Below are positions 35,268 to 47,341 of a DNA stretch of 64,000 nucleotides, piece by piece; within the stretch, counting starts at the first letter, position 1; the number at the start of each line of letters is the position of its first letter. Under the pieces are notes generated by a model. That model was not told the origin of the DNA and searched no databases. It saw nothing but the letters and a program-made list of their open reading frames with translations. Position numbers and translations under genes: made by a program. The stretch spans positions 3,782 to 67,781 of the forward strand of contig CAMPET010000025.1 in assembly GCA_946803715.1 (NCBI GenBank). The letters run 5' to 3'. The DNA is from Beroe ovata (lineage: Eukaryota; Ctenophora; Nuda; Beroida; Beroidae).

Positions 35268-38200
35268 ATGCTAACATCGAAAAATAATGATGGTTTTGCC
35301 AATCAAAAGTCTAAAGAGAGGTACCACCTCTTATTGAAGAAGATCCAATGTGGTACAATTATAGACTTTGCTAAATCAGAGCTATTAAATGGTCAGTATA
35401 CAGTTGCTATGTAGTGATCTGTACTTTGAATCTAAATAGTTATTCAGTTGATTATTGCTGCAAGTTTAGGGCAGCTTAATGTCCATCATTCTTACTGTTC
35501 AGAAGATGTGAACTCATCCACAACTGATATTTCTCTATCGTTCATTGCTATTTTGGATCAGGAATGTCTTGTCAAACAGGTATTAAATGTTCTCTAATTT
35601 TAATAAGCCAGCAATTACCATTGTATCATCAGAGAGTTGTTTGAATGAAATTTGATTAACATCATTTCACTATCTTCTCAAATTCAGGTTGCAGATGAAC
35701 TGGTAGCAATTATTTCCAAGTTTGTTTCATTTGGACCCCCTGATGCACTATGGAGGATTGCTCAGCACTATGTTGATTCCATCAAACAAAGCGCAATATC
35801 TTCTGGCAAGTATGTTTCTGTCTGAAATTGTGTATTTGTAATCTTGTCTGGCTATAATTATCCCTTGTAGGTAAACAGAATTGCCAATCTAATTGCAGGT
35901 ATTGTATAGCATACATTGGTATTCAATTCTAGCTTTATAAAAAACATCTACACTCTACAGCTTTGAAGTCCTGGGGAATGTTATGTTAGTTTTGGCTGAA
36001 AGGAAAGAGAAGATATGTGTTGATGGAGAAGATTTTACTCCCTCTGAGTATAGATCCCATTTGGTGAATAATGTTTGCAGCATTCGGTGGGTCTAGGGAC
36101 AAACCTTCATTTCCTTCTTATGTTCATTATAATGCATATGTAAGTAGGATCATGGAATACTGTATAGAAAGTGTGGGATGATATATTGTTACATCACACC
36201 TATGAGGAGCATATTTCTTGAGGCAAGTACCACCGAATAGGTGTGATGTAACAATTTTATTTAACAATTGGAAAGCAAGCTACTATTACCACTGCATTCA
36301 GTGGTGCAAATCCGTGTTTTTCATTGGGGGGTATAATTCGTTCTCAGGGGCATATTTTTGACTTATTCTAAAATTGGGGGGATGGTAGTAAAAAATGTTA
36401 AATAGATAATTGAGTAATAATTGAAAATGACCGTTCACATGAAGTCAAAACTCATGGGACACATCATAAGAGTAGCCCAGAGTCCATACATTAATTAGGT
36501 TCCTTTGCAACTTGATGACCTGTTACCTTCCCTTCTCTATCAGAACTGGCAAGTGGTCACTGGACCCATGAAAGCATGATGGCTTATGACAAATAATAAT
36601 CTATGTTCAATAATGAGAGCAGAAGTGTATCATTTCAATAAGGTGTCTATGCAAACATGGCGGAATTTAGCATATCCTGATAGTAGAGATTGTTGGAATT
36701 TTGGAGGGGATGATATTTGTTATTATTGGAGGGGATGGCACCAAATTATTGGGGGGGGATATATCCCCCCATCCCCCCTGGATTTGCACCACTGACTGCA
36801 TTTAAACTTTTGAGACATCCTCATGAGTTAAATAATAATAATGTGTTATCTCAAATTAGTGATATTATTCATTATTCAGGTGGAATCCCGGTATCGTATT
36901 ACCACTGGGCAGAGTCCTACTGGATTTATGCTTATCTGAGCAAGAGATGTCGTCCGTGATACACAAGATTACCTCTACCTTATCATTGCTAAAGTTGATA
37001 GACGTTCCCCAGATGGTCCATTTCCTATTAGTAGCTGCATCTAAGGTAGTTGGGTTACCAAAATGAGGAATTGAACCGTAATTCTTCTTTGGGATTCCCA
37101 GATGATCTGGGCCAGATCCAGAAATGTATGCGATACTCATTGAAGTGACTTAAGTTTTGAAGGTCCACTCACTTCTATTGATACTGAGATCGCAAATTCG
37201 AAGCTACCAATCAACTCAATTTTACTTCCATTTTCACAGTCATATTCCAGGGATGCCACAAGCCAGTAGTCACTGGGATTTTGCAATTCTTTGGCAGCCT
37301 TCCAAAATCGTAAGTTTAAATTTATTCTACTTTTCCTAATCTAAGAACTATGAAACACAATGGCAATATAGGATTTAACTCAGGTTTGAAGAAGGCGATA
37401 TGGGAAGAGACCCAATAAGTGACTTGACCCAAGCAGAGGGAACTTCTTTACTACACATATCCTTCGCAGTGAAGCACGATCAGGTGAATTATAATATTAC
37501 ATCACAGTATCGTATTTTCCTCCCAGTCACCTTTTTCTTGGATAAACCTGAAACCATTTATGCAATCCGATGAAACCATAAAAGTTTTGTTACACAGTGT
37601 GCCAATATGACGCAAAAACTATACTTGACGAAAAACTTCATGTAGCGCGCTAAGATTCAATGAAAGGAATGTTTGCGCGAATTTCCTGCGCGTCCGCGCG
37701 CGTTTTCCCGCCTTTCGTTCAGCGCTGTTTCATAATCGTTCCTCTTAAATTCAGGATGAAATTATAATAACCCAAGTCGCAACTTTTATCTCCATACAGG
37801 AACTAGGGAAAGCGTTCATACAGCAAATAAAGTGTGCCAAGCATCTGACACACTTTACACTCGGATTAGCGTTTTCCCTTATTCAACATGACCGGTTTAG
37901 TGAACAAGTTCTGACTGCAATGAAAAGTTCTATCGTCAAGTCGATAAAAGCAGCTGCTCTTTGCAGGTCTTCGAAATTCGTTTCGAGTAAGTACGTCGGT
38001 TTCACTGTTCCCAATAACAACAAACAGGGATTATTGTGTTGACTGTTGCTATAAACAGTGTATTGTACAGGTGTACTGAAAGAAGTGACAGACATTGACA
38101 TAACACTTCGTGAAGTGCTGAAAAAGAGTAACGATGGATGGGACCATATCACAGAGGGACTGATAAAACTAGGATTTACTCTCCTGGACTCACATGTTAA

Positions 38201-41200
38201 CGAGACAGGGTCACTTCTCCTGGAGGAATGCTACAAACTGCACATGCACTGTCGCAAGACAGTTCTGACAGAACTTCTGAACAAAGTGGTTACCTCCACA
38301 CCACTCACCGACACACACTACACCACCCTTTTCATCCGAATTTGTAGGCGGAGTGTTCAACTCCTCCTATCCCAATCCAACAAACTAAAAGACGACCTCT
38401 CAAACATCCCTCTTGTTCCCATANAATCAATGTACCTAATTCTAACTAGACAGTGGGGGCAGAAATTACCATTACCATTACAGTACATGCATGTACATTG
38501 TATACCAACTGATTGGGTCACGTGACATGTGCTGTTTTCACACACACACACAATCAAATATATGGACATTAACAGACATAGAAATTAGAAACAGATAGGT
38601 ACACACATCAACAAATATGTGTACACATTCTCATATACATTTACACGAATACAAAATGTATGATATGGGTACCTACACTTCACACGGGGTGGTTCCGGGG
38701 TGGTTCCGATTCCCCCGGCAAAACCACCTCAACAGGATACAGTATCAACAATGTTACCAATTAACGTACACCATCTTTGCACATAACACACACACTCAAA
38801 CATACACACAAGCTCACATACACATACACACACAATACGCATACCTTAGCAGGCACGAGACAGGGGCGAGACCCCCCCACCCCCCGAAAAATTGGACCTC
38901 TGATGAAAATTTGTATCTGGCTTCTATACAGAACTATCTGTCGTTGTATATCAGGGCAGTGATCCAAGACCCGTTAATTTCCAGTGTGATTTTGAAGGAT
39001 TTATCGAACAGAACTTAACCTCTGGCTTCTGGGGGCTGCGCCCCCAGACCCCTGCTCCTGATTATGGATGATTTTATGCTTTTCTTTCAGTACCTTTGGA
39101 TATCTCNCCCCTGATGCACTATGGAGGATTGCTCAGCACTTTGTTGATTCCATCAAACAAAGTGCAATATCTTCTGGCAAGTATGTTTCTGTCCGAAATT
39201 GTTTATCTGTAATCTTGTCTGTCTGTAATTTATCCCTTGTAGGTAAACAGAATTGCCAATCTAATTGCAGGTATTGTATACCATACATTGATATTCAATT
39301 ATAGCTTTATTAAAAACACCTAGACTCTACAGCTTTGAAGTTCTGGGGAATGTTATGTTAGTTTTGGCTGAAAGGAAAGAGAATATATATGTTGATGGAG
39401 AAGATTTTACTCCCTCTGAGTATAGATCCCATTTGGTGAATAATCTTTGTAGCATTCGGTGGGTCTAGGGTCAAACCTTCATTTTCTTCTTGTGTTCATT
39501 TTAATGCATATGTTAGTAGGATCATGGAATACTATACAGAAAATGTGGGATAATATATTGTTACATCACACCTATGAGGAGCGTATTTGGCCATATTTTT
39601 TGAGGCAAGTACGCACTGAATAGGTGTGATGTAACAATTTTATTTAACGATTGGAAAACAAGCTACTGTGACCGCTGCATTTCAACATTTCAACTTTTGA
39701 GACATCCTCATGAGTTAAATAATGTGTAATCTCAAATAAGTGATATTATTCATTATCCAGGTGGAATCCCGGTATCGTATTACCACTGGGCAGAGTCCTC
39801 CTGGATTTATGCTTATCTGAGCAAGAGATGTCGTCTGTGATACACAAGATTACCTCTAGCTTATCATTGCTAAAGTTGATAGACGTTCCCCAGATGGTCC
39901 ATTTCTTATTAGTAGCTGCATCTAAGGTAATAAAGTTACCACAATGAGGAATTGAACCGTAATTCTGCATTGGGATTCCCAGATGATCTGGGCCAGATCC
40001 AGAAATGTTTGCGATACTCATAGAGGTGACTAAAGGTCCATTCACGTCTATTGATACTGAGATCGCAAATTCGAAGCTACCAACCAACTCAATGTTACTT
40101 CCATTTTCACAGCCATATTCCAGGGATGCCACAAGCCAGTAGTCTCTGGGATTTTACAATTCTTTGGCAACCTTCCAAAATCGTAAGTTAAAATTTAACC
40201 TACTTTTCCCAATGTAAGAACTATGATACACAATAGCAATATAGGATTTAACTCAGGTTTGAAGAAGGCGATATGGGAAGAGACCCAATAAGTGACTTGA
40301 CTCAAGCAGAGGGAACTTCTTTACTACACATATCCTTCGCAGTAAAGCACGATCAGGTGAATTATAATATTACATCACAGGATGGTATTTTCCCTCGCCA
40401 GCCACATTTTTCTTGGATGAACCTGAAACCATTTATCACCCCGATAAAATTTTGGTTGAACAGTGTTCCAATATGACGCAAAATTGCAAAAACTATACTT
40501 GACGAATTACTTCATGTAGCGCGCTGGGATTCATTGAAGGGAATGTTTGCGCGACTTTCCTGCGCGTCCGCGCGTTTTCCCGCCTTTCAGCTAGCTCTTT
40601 CTCAATCGTTCCTGTTAAATAAATTCAGGATGAAAATAATCGTTTGATAAAACCCAAGTAACAACTTTTATCACACCATACAGGAATTAGGGAAAGCATT
40701 CATACAGCAAATAAAGTGTGCCAAGCATCTGACACACTTTACACTCGGATTAGCGCTTTCCCTCATTCAACATGACCGGTTTAGTGAACAAGTTCTGACT
40801 GCAATAAAAAGTTCCATCGTCAAGTCGATAAAGTCAGCTGCTCTTTGCAGGTCTTCGAAATTCGTTTCGAGTAAGTTCGTCGGTTTCACTGTTCCCAATA
40901 ACAACAAACAGGGACTATTGTGTTGACTGTTGCTATAACAGTGTATTGTACAGGTGTACTGAAAGAAGTGACAGACATTGACACAACACTTCGTGAAGTA
41001 CTGAAAAAGAGTAACGATGGATGGGACCATGTGACAGAGGGACTGATAAAACTAGGATTTACTCTCCTGGACTCACATGTCAACGAGACAGGGTCACTGC
41101 TGCTGGAGGAATGCTACAAACTGCACATGCACTGTCGCAAGACAGTTCTGACAGAACTCCTGAACAAAGTGGTTACCTCCACACCACTCACCGACGCACA

Positions 41201-43926
41201 CTACACCACCCTTCTCATCCGAATTTGTAGGCGGAGTGTTCAACTCCTCCTATCCCAATCCAACAAACTAAAGGACGACCTCTCAAACATCCCTCTTGTT
41301 CCCATATCCAACGCGAGGGCAGTGATACAAGCAATAGTTCCCGTAATGAGGTATGACCCCACACTACGAGACGCTGCAATCCTTGTATTTAGGAAGTCAC
41401 TCTACTCTAAGAATGAGGAGAGCAGGCGAATAGCAGTATCCGGCATGACTGAAATGATGAAGAAGTTCAAGGTGGGCGAGAACTACAGTCAGAGCTCACA
41501 GCTGAGTTGTTCCCAAGTCCAGGTCCATCTCATGGTGACTGATGACGTTAATGAGGCAGTGTGTACAGAGATAATGCTCCTCCTGAAGCGAGGACTGTCT
41601 CAGCAGGGCGTTGTCAGGAGCGACATATACGATGCACTACCCGGTATACTCTCACAGAACTACAAACTTTACCCCATGATTCTCACACTCATTGACACCC
41701 AGCTGAGTGAGCTGTATGAGAGTGACCAGGGTATTCTACCTCCGATCAAACTTGGCGACTGTCTGTCTGTCTTGCCCGATCAGACCTTGCTAAGGGAACC
41801 TGTCATGAACCTTGTCAGAGCTGCGTTCAAATGTTCAGATATGATACGAGCAAGAGAACCAGAAGACTGCGTTAAACTCGATGACATGTTGGAATCGATT
41901 ATCACACGGACAACAAAATGTGATTTGGAGGATTGGGATCTGGACAAATCAGGCGAGTTTTCGGGTACGGGGGTTGGTTCCAGGAACACGGTGACAGCTC
42001 TGTCACTAATAGCCACGCTTGAAGTAATCCTTGAGAACGTGTTGATCCGGGGAAAAGGTACGGTGCAGAGTGGCGAACAGTTCAAAAAGATCTTCAAGCA
42101 GATGTACTCGGTTCATGAGTTACTCAATGAGAAGCAGGGAGGACGTGGGAGAAAGTCAGTCAGAACCGGAACACCGTATTTCTCCCTGTCAGGGATTGAC
42201 TCACTCCTACAGTACCTCATAACGAATGATATGTCAGAGCATGAGGAGTTTGTGGGCAATCTTAAAACTGTTTCAAATCTCCTTACTTGGACATTCGGTA
42301 TTCTCTCCGATCATCTGAAGAAAGTGACGAGTGACCCGGAAAATGGAAAGGATTTGGCATTTACTCTAGGATCAGTGGTGAAATCACTCATTTTCCACTT
42401 GGATCAAGGGAAGAATCTATACCGGGAACAATCATCGAGCCTGCTATTCAAGTGTATTCAGACGATACTTCCCAATCATGTACGCTGGGTTGAAGAGTTC
42501 TGTGAGACGGCTGCTGAATCAATTCCCAATATGTGGAATCAACTGACTCGCTTGTTCAACAACTCCATCCAATCAACCGATTTCACCGAGTCACAGAGTC
42601 TGTTATCTGCTCTGAATCTGCTCCAACTTCCCTGTGAAAAACAACAAGACCTGGAGGAGACATTGACAGCACTTCTTGACTGTGATAACCTCACTTCTGG
42701 ATTTGCTCGGGATGTTACACTAATCCTGCTCGAGTCGAGAAGACTATCTTGTTTGGATCTCGAGATACATCTTGCCCTGTCACGTGACATTTCATCAGTG
42801 TGTGGCGATATTCTGGTGGATGAGGATGAGAGTATGAACTCTGAGGTACGATACAAGTTGATAAATGAGAACTCTGCCGTGAAAGTTGCTGCTGTGGTGG
42901 TGTCAGCGGTTGACACTGTCTTGTCAGATATAGAGTGTGGGGTACAGCAAGGGAGCCGGGATGATGACACTGCCGATACTTTGTGTCAACACCTCATTGA
43001 AGTGGCAGGGGTTTTGGGTATCATGTTGGGATGCAAGATCCCCCGCAGTGCGCCAGCCATTGACCTCATGTCACGTGCAATAAAGAAGTTTTACAACACA
43101 TTCACCCTGCTGGTGAAGCAGGAGTCAGCACGTGGGAACAGGGCATCTGAACAATGTGGTGTGCTCAGGGCATTGGAACAGCTCGCTAAACTGGTGGGTG
43201 GGACTGTCAATCAGAAGGTGTACAGTTTCCTGATTTATCTGGAGCAGAAAGAAGAGGAAGGTGGTGAGAAGGTGGGGGCTTCAACCATCAGGAAGCAGGC
43301 AGTAAGCGTCCCAGGGATTGTGTATGCCGTCGAACAAGCAGAGCGGAACCTCATCATCCTCAGTAAGAAGTTAGGGGTGAGTTATACGAGGGGAAAATAC
43401 TGCTTTGGGTTGACAAATGGCATTCATGGAAGTTTTCATGCTATAGCTTCACATTCAGTTTTACAATCGTGTATATTATTGATTCGGTTTATAGAATTAA
43501 TTTTTATGGAATTGATTTTCAGACGGTTGATTTGATGGAGAACTTCAAACGAAGTACTGCTCGCGATTTCAAGATCGAAACAGCGGTTCTTCAGCAGAAA
43601 CTGAACAGAGTGAGTAACTGATGGGGTCGTGAAGACTGTCTATCATCAGTGCAATCATCGATATTTGCAAATCTGGTTCAAGCGGATGTCGATTGTTGAT
43701 ATCCATTATTATGATTTATATTCCTACCCTCGCTGGCGGGATTTTACCCCTGGCAATCGAGATTCGTCGGGCGAAATCTTGATTGCGCGGCGCCAACGGT
43801 AGGGAAAACCCTGCAATTATACTTTTATATAGTAAAAGTATTGTCATTGCTCAATGCTCAGCAGATAGACGAATCCGAGGCCGATAGAGATACAGATCAT
43901 CCTAAGAAGAAAAAGAAGACAAGCTG
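35268..43926 (+). CDS. FANCI: FANCI, Fanconi anaemia group I protein (model uses one of two copies of the middle exons)
   Basis: FANCI pairs with FANCD2 as the clamp loaded at DNA interstrand crosslinks. Early exons encode KSKERYHLLLKKIQCG (about 35268-35391), ASLGQLNVHH (35448-35579), and VADELVAIISKFV (35688-35811). Exons present twice then encode LGNVMLVLAERKEK, NPGIVLPLGRVLLDL, CHKPVVTGILQFFGSLPKS, GTSLLHISFAVKHDQ and LGKAFIQQIKCAKHL. The large exon 40954-43376 begins VLKEVTDIDTTLREVL. It contains MMKKFKV, matching the region of the ubiquitinated lysine, followed by the SQ cluster YSQSSQLSCSQ that matches the family's ATR-target sites. The last exons are 43523-43609 (DLMENFKRSTARDFKI) and 43865-43926, with a basic HPKKKKKTS end. 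The ~90 N-terminal residues of human FANCI are not found, so the 5' end is uncertain. Confidence 0.93.
35737..38423 (+). repeat. First copy of the FANCI middle-exon segment (truncated at an n)
   Basis: This segment aligns with 39108-41306 over its whole length, with a few per cent differences, and ends at the n at 38424 in mid-exon (IPLVPI). The second copy starts at the base after the n at 39107. Copy 1 is 2,687 bases and copy 2 is 2,199; the difference is nearly all one inserted element (36299-36794 plus target duplication). Encoded differences are few (TDTHYTTLF versus TDAHYTTLL). Copy 1 joins the upstream FANCI exons and copy 2 joins the downstream ones. This fits two alleles placed in series. 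Confidence 0.9.
36299..36794. mobile_element. hAT-type MITE with perfect 8-base target duplication and an empty counterpart
   Basis: The terminal inverted repeats are CAGTGGTGCAAATCC (36299-36313) and its exact complement (36780-36794). The element is flanked by ACTGCATT on both sides (36291-36298 and 36795-36802). The second FANCI copy has one related site (GCTGCATTTC near 39675-39684) and no element. It is 496 bases long with no coding capacity, and GGGG/CCCC-rich next to the ends. An 8-base duplication and a CAGTGG start are hallmarks of hAT elements. It sits in a FANCI intron. Confidence 0.93.
38425..39106. other. Interposed contig piece between two n joins
   Basis: Unrelated to the FANCI copies on either side. 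It contains CA-rich microsatellite (38530-38560, 38780-38840) and a GGGGGCTGCGCCCCCAGACC hairpin (39029-39048) of the kind common at transposon ends. No exon can be supported. It is probably a fragment misplaced between the two copies. Confidence 0.65.
39108..41306 (+). repeat. Second copy of the FANCI middle-exon segment
   Basis: Counterpart of 35737-38423, continuous with the large FANCI exon downstream. It lacks the MITE. Because it flows into the intact 3' part of the gene, I prefer it for the gene model. Confidence 0.9.
43690..43850. repeat. Dispersed repeat fragment in the last FANCI intron
   Basis: Contains GGCGGGATTTTACCCCTGG and GGTAGGGAAAACCCTGC blocks related to those at 33997-34090 and 44870-45240. 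Confidence 0.55.
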
Positions 43927-44599
43927 ACTGGAAACTCTTCATCTTCAGTTGCAGTTTCAGTTGAAAGTTTCACAATGAAACAATAAAATTTTCATGAAGT
44001 TGAACACTACCGCTACTACTACTAGTAGTATAGTACTAAAATGACTATAAGTCAAAGTGTACTGTGCTCATTATCCCCGATCCCGATCCGGATCATGATC
44101 ACTGTTCACAATGATGTAAGATGAGTGAGTTGTAAGCGTAGTAGTGTGACCACGTAGGCTGTACTGCTGTAGGTCACACATTACACCCACAGTTCGACGT
44201 CCATTTTCCCACTCGTACTAAATTCATCGCCCTAAAAATTGATCGCCCTAATTTTTGAAAATTATTATTCGTCTCTTTTTAGGTAAAACAGACATGAATC
44301 GACGTATTTTGAGGCGCTGATTCCGAATCACCCCTATGTGATGTAAAATTAAAAATGCTTCCCTGGCATGCCGAGCTATGGGCGAAAAACTGATTTGGCC
44401 ATGCATTTTTCCACTTAATAATAATTGCGTTTTAAACCCTCGGGTTTGGGTCAGGGTTACGGTTAGTGTTTGGAAGTATCCCGTGGGTTACTGGGTCAGG
44501 GTTAAGGTTTCAGTTTGGGATCAGGGATGGGTCAGGAAACCGAAAAAACATAAGTCACGTGATAAAATTAGGGCAGTGGATTTAGTATGTAGTAAGAGT

Positions 44600-44815
44600 A
44601 CGAGCTTGTCAGATTTTATCTGCACTCTTGACTCTGTTTTACTTTTTCGCAATCTCGCGCGCGAGAAACAGAGTGCAGAGGTCAGTTGTACTTGTAGTTG
44701 TAGGGGTTTTCCCTACCGTCGGCTTGTCAGATTTTATCTGACCTCTGTTTCTCGCGCGCGGCGCGCGCCTTCATCGATGAAGGCGCGCGAGAAACAGGTC
44801 AGGTAACATCTGAAA
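44600..44815. repeat. Nearly perfect GC-rich foldback repeat
   Basis: At 44725-44815 a left arm (TCAGATTTTATCTGACCTC, then TGTTTCTCGCGCGCGGCGCG and CCTTCATCGA) is followed at once by its complement (TCGATGAAGGCGCGCGAG, then AAACAGGTCAGGTAACATCTGA). A half copy lies just upstream at 44605-44680. It would form a long hairpin in RNA. Members also occur at 18.0 and 34.4-35.0 kb. Confidence 0.8.
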
Positions 44816-45592
44816 TCGTCGGCGGCGTCGGCGCCGCGCATGCGCAGCTGTTATTCAATATTCCGCCCTTTGCCTTGCCAGGGATACTGGATAGAATCCC
44901 GCCAGCAAGGCTGGGGAGAAATCCTACAACATACAATTTGAATTACAAAGAGGTCAGATAGAATCTGACAAGTCACAAGTACGACATACGATCACGCGAG
45001 CCCCGTTTTTCAATATTATATTATATTTTACTTTTAGTCCATGCTCATACTGTACATGCATATTGCAAAATTGCAAATTGTAGCGAAGAATTTGTCGATC
45101 GATAAGTGATGATAGACCCTGTCGAGAATTTAATTTCGTTTCGCGCGGCGCCGCGCAATTGTAGTTCCGCCATGGCCTGATGGCCAGGCCCAGAAATAAA
45201 ATCCCGCCAGCAAAATTAAAAGTAGGGAAAAATCATACAAGTTCGATAAAGGCGCGCGCGTAATCAGTGACATGATCATGGTGATGGAGTTGATCATTGA
45301 TCAAATACAAGATTAAAAATGAAATTTAACGAGCTTATTCTGTCTGAGAATAAGTTTGCGCGCGCAGCGAGATTCTTTTCAGTCCTGTTTCGGCCTTATT
45401 TCAAAATTTATGTACATCGTATATGTTGCACCTTGAAGATCGCAGAAGATGTATGTTCTATCATATCACTTATTGATCTAAAGTTTGTAGGATTTCTCCT
45501 TACCCTCATTGATGTGTCTAGGAGATGTAAGTTCATCCCAAATTGTTTTGACAGAGTGCATTAATTTTCAGAACAAGAAATGATTCAATTGT
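44816..45592. other. Repeat-rich spacer upstream of the C15orf61-like gene
   Basis: Holds fragments of the CCCGCCAGCAAGG family and GCGCGCGC patches to about 45370, then AT-rich DNA that should contain the promoter of the next gene. No extra gene is seen. Confidence 0.5.
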
Positions 45593-45994
45593 GTGATGAT
45601 CAGTACATTCACAACTAGAGTAAGATCATCTGTAGTTTTGACAGCATATATCAGGCAAAGAAAATATCCTGCCTGGACATCATTCTTTCTGAAGCAATCA
45701 GATGTTGTAAATGATCAATTTGGACTTTCTCATTTCAATTGGAATGTTGATGGGCAAAATTATCATGTCTTGAGGACAGGCTGTTTTCCCTTACTTAAAT
45801 ATCATTGTACCAAAGCTCCACACAAAGATTTGTCAGGGGAAAATTTGTTCTTTGGATTCTTGAAGTTAGTAAACTTTGGAATTCCTTGCTATATGTATGG
45901 AATTTGTGGCATTATCTTTGCTCAATTTAGGGACCATGTTACAGTTCATGGGAGAGATGTTCAATTATTATTCTGGTATAAAGAAAATTGGTGA
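45593..45994 (+). CDS. C15orf61-like conserved protein, single exon
   Basis: 133 residues. It matches the small animal family of human C15orf61 through its block of invariant motifs: NDQFGLSHFNW, NYHVLRTGCFP, KYHCTKAP, and a following hydrophobic stretch KLVNFGIPCYMYGICGIIFA. The molecular function of the family is not established; the N-terminus looks basic and may target the organelle or membrane. Two ATG codons open the frame, and an alternative start is possible. XRCC3 follows about 270 bases downstream on the same strand. Confidence 0.85.
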   Translation: MMISTFTTRVRSSVVLTAYIRQRKYPAWTSFFLKQSDVVNDQFGLSHFNWNVDGQNYHVLRTGCFPLLKYHCTKAPHKDLSGENLFFGFLKLVNFGIPCYMYGICGIIFAQFRDHVTVHGRDVQLLFWYKENW

Positions 45995-46265
45995 TAATGT
46001 GGCATATTCATTCTAGCTTATTGGTTAAAGGACTATCAACTGAATTGTCAGCCAATATGAAGTTTAAAATATAACCTGCGTTTGTTTGCCCTCATTACAT
46101 CTTTTTACTACTAAAGCACCCTTATCAGAATATCCATCCTTATCAGGTGGATATTCTGATAAAGATGAAACTTCCTCAAATTTTTTTGAATTTCACTGCA
46201 TTGCATTTTGTGTTGTGAATTTTAAACTAACCTATATTTCATCAAGATTTTTCATTGCCTCAGAT

Positions 46266-47198
46266 ATGCTTTATTCAAATGTGATAAGAGGAAAAGATGG
46301 TAGATGTTTTGAAGTCTTAACTAATAATGATATTGAAAATGGGGATATATGGGAGAAAGTTAAGAGTTCTAACTTATTAACATGTGAGAAATGGTTGGTT
46401 CTCACAGAAATCGATCTTCTTGACCTGACTGGACTTGGTATAAGTCAGATAAGGATGGTAAAATCAATAGCATGCAAGAAAATATCCCCACAAATTTACA
46501 ATGCCAATGAACATGAAAATGATAATGGGATTTTTTCATATGGATCGGACAGGTTAGATAATGAATTTGGTAGCTTACTCAGACCTGGCTCCCTTCTGGA
46601 AATTTGGGGTGAGGCTGGTAGTGGAAAGACTCAATTAGCTCTGCAGATGTGTTCTACCCTATCACAATCTCATCACTCTGCCTATATAAGCACTGAAGGA
46701 GCAGTTCCAACCTCAAGACTGGTTGATATGTGCAGTGTAAGGGGGATATCTCAGATAAATTGTGAGATTCAAAGTTGCACTTCACTGGAAAATTTTACTG
46801 ACTGTATTATGAAGCAACTTCCTCTTTTGATTCACCAGAAGAATGTGAAGTTGATAGTCATTGACTCTATTGCTGCAATATTCAGAGCAGGTGAAACTGA
46901 TGGAAATGGTATCTATCGTGCACAGAAAATTCGTTCCATTGGTCAGCAATTAAAGTATTTAGCACATCATCACCAGTTGTTAGTGACTGTTTTAAACCAA
47001 GCAACTGAAAATCCAAACATAGGTCTTATGCCTGCTCTAGGAATGACATGGTCATATTTAGTCAATTCTAGATTGATGATTCAGAAGATTCACTTGAATG
47101 AATCCATCAGTCTTAGACAAATTACAGTTCAAAAGGCATCATCTATGAAATTAGGAAAATATGTTGAATGTAATATTCACAAAAATGGTATAATTTAA
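46266..47198 (+). CDS. XRCC3: XRCC3, RAD51 paralogue, single exon
   Basis: XRCC3 forms the CX3 complex with RAD51C in homologous recombination. From the ATG at 46266 the protein has 310 residues. Walker A is GEAGSGKTQ (115-123), followed by LALQMCSTLSQS. Walker B is KLIVIDSIAA (195-204). The paralogue-specific motif is PALGMTWSYLVNSRLMI (256-272), close to the PALGITWANQL of vertebrate XRCC3. The frame is open upstream to 46086, which would add 60 residues of no clear likeness, so I take the inner methionine. The N-terminal helical domain is present but short against the ~346-residue human protein. There are no introns, unlike the vertebrate gene. Confidence 0.9.
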   Translation: MLYSNVIRGKDGRCFEVLTNNDIENGDIWEKVKSSNLLTCEKWLVLTEIDLLDLTGLGISQIRMVKSIACKKISPQIYNANEHENDNGIFSYGSDRLDNEFGSLLRPGSLLEIWGEAGSGKTQLALQMCSTLSQSHHSAYISTEGAVPTSRLVDMCSVRGISQINCEIQSCTSLENFTDCIMKQLPLLIHQKNVKLIVIDSIAAIFRAGETDGNGIYRAQKIRSIGQQLKYLAHHHQLLVTVLNQATENPNIGLMPALGMTWSYLVNSRLMIQKIHLNESISLRQITVQKASSMKLGKYVECNIHKNGII

Positions 47199-47341
47199 TT
47201 TTTGTTATCGATATGCTTGTTCTTCATTTGGAACCTTACAAATAAATTACAGCTAGCATATTAAGTGTACCACGTTTTGAAAGTAGGTAATGTATGTATG
47301 TACTGTATTGTATACATGCTCACTTGCCTATATCATAAGGG

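Noticed and set aside
39746-40132. Minus-strand 128-residue frame, also present at 36865-37140, that looks protein-like
   Set aside because: The plus strand of both copies encodes FANCI exons (NPGIVLPLGRVLLDL and CHKPVVTGILQFF) in exactly this interval, so the minus frame is their shadow.
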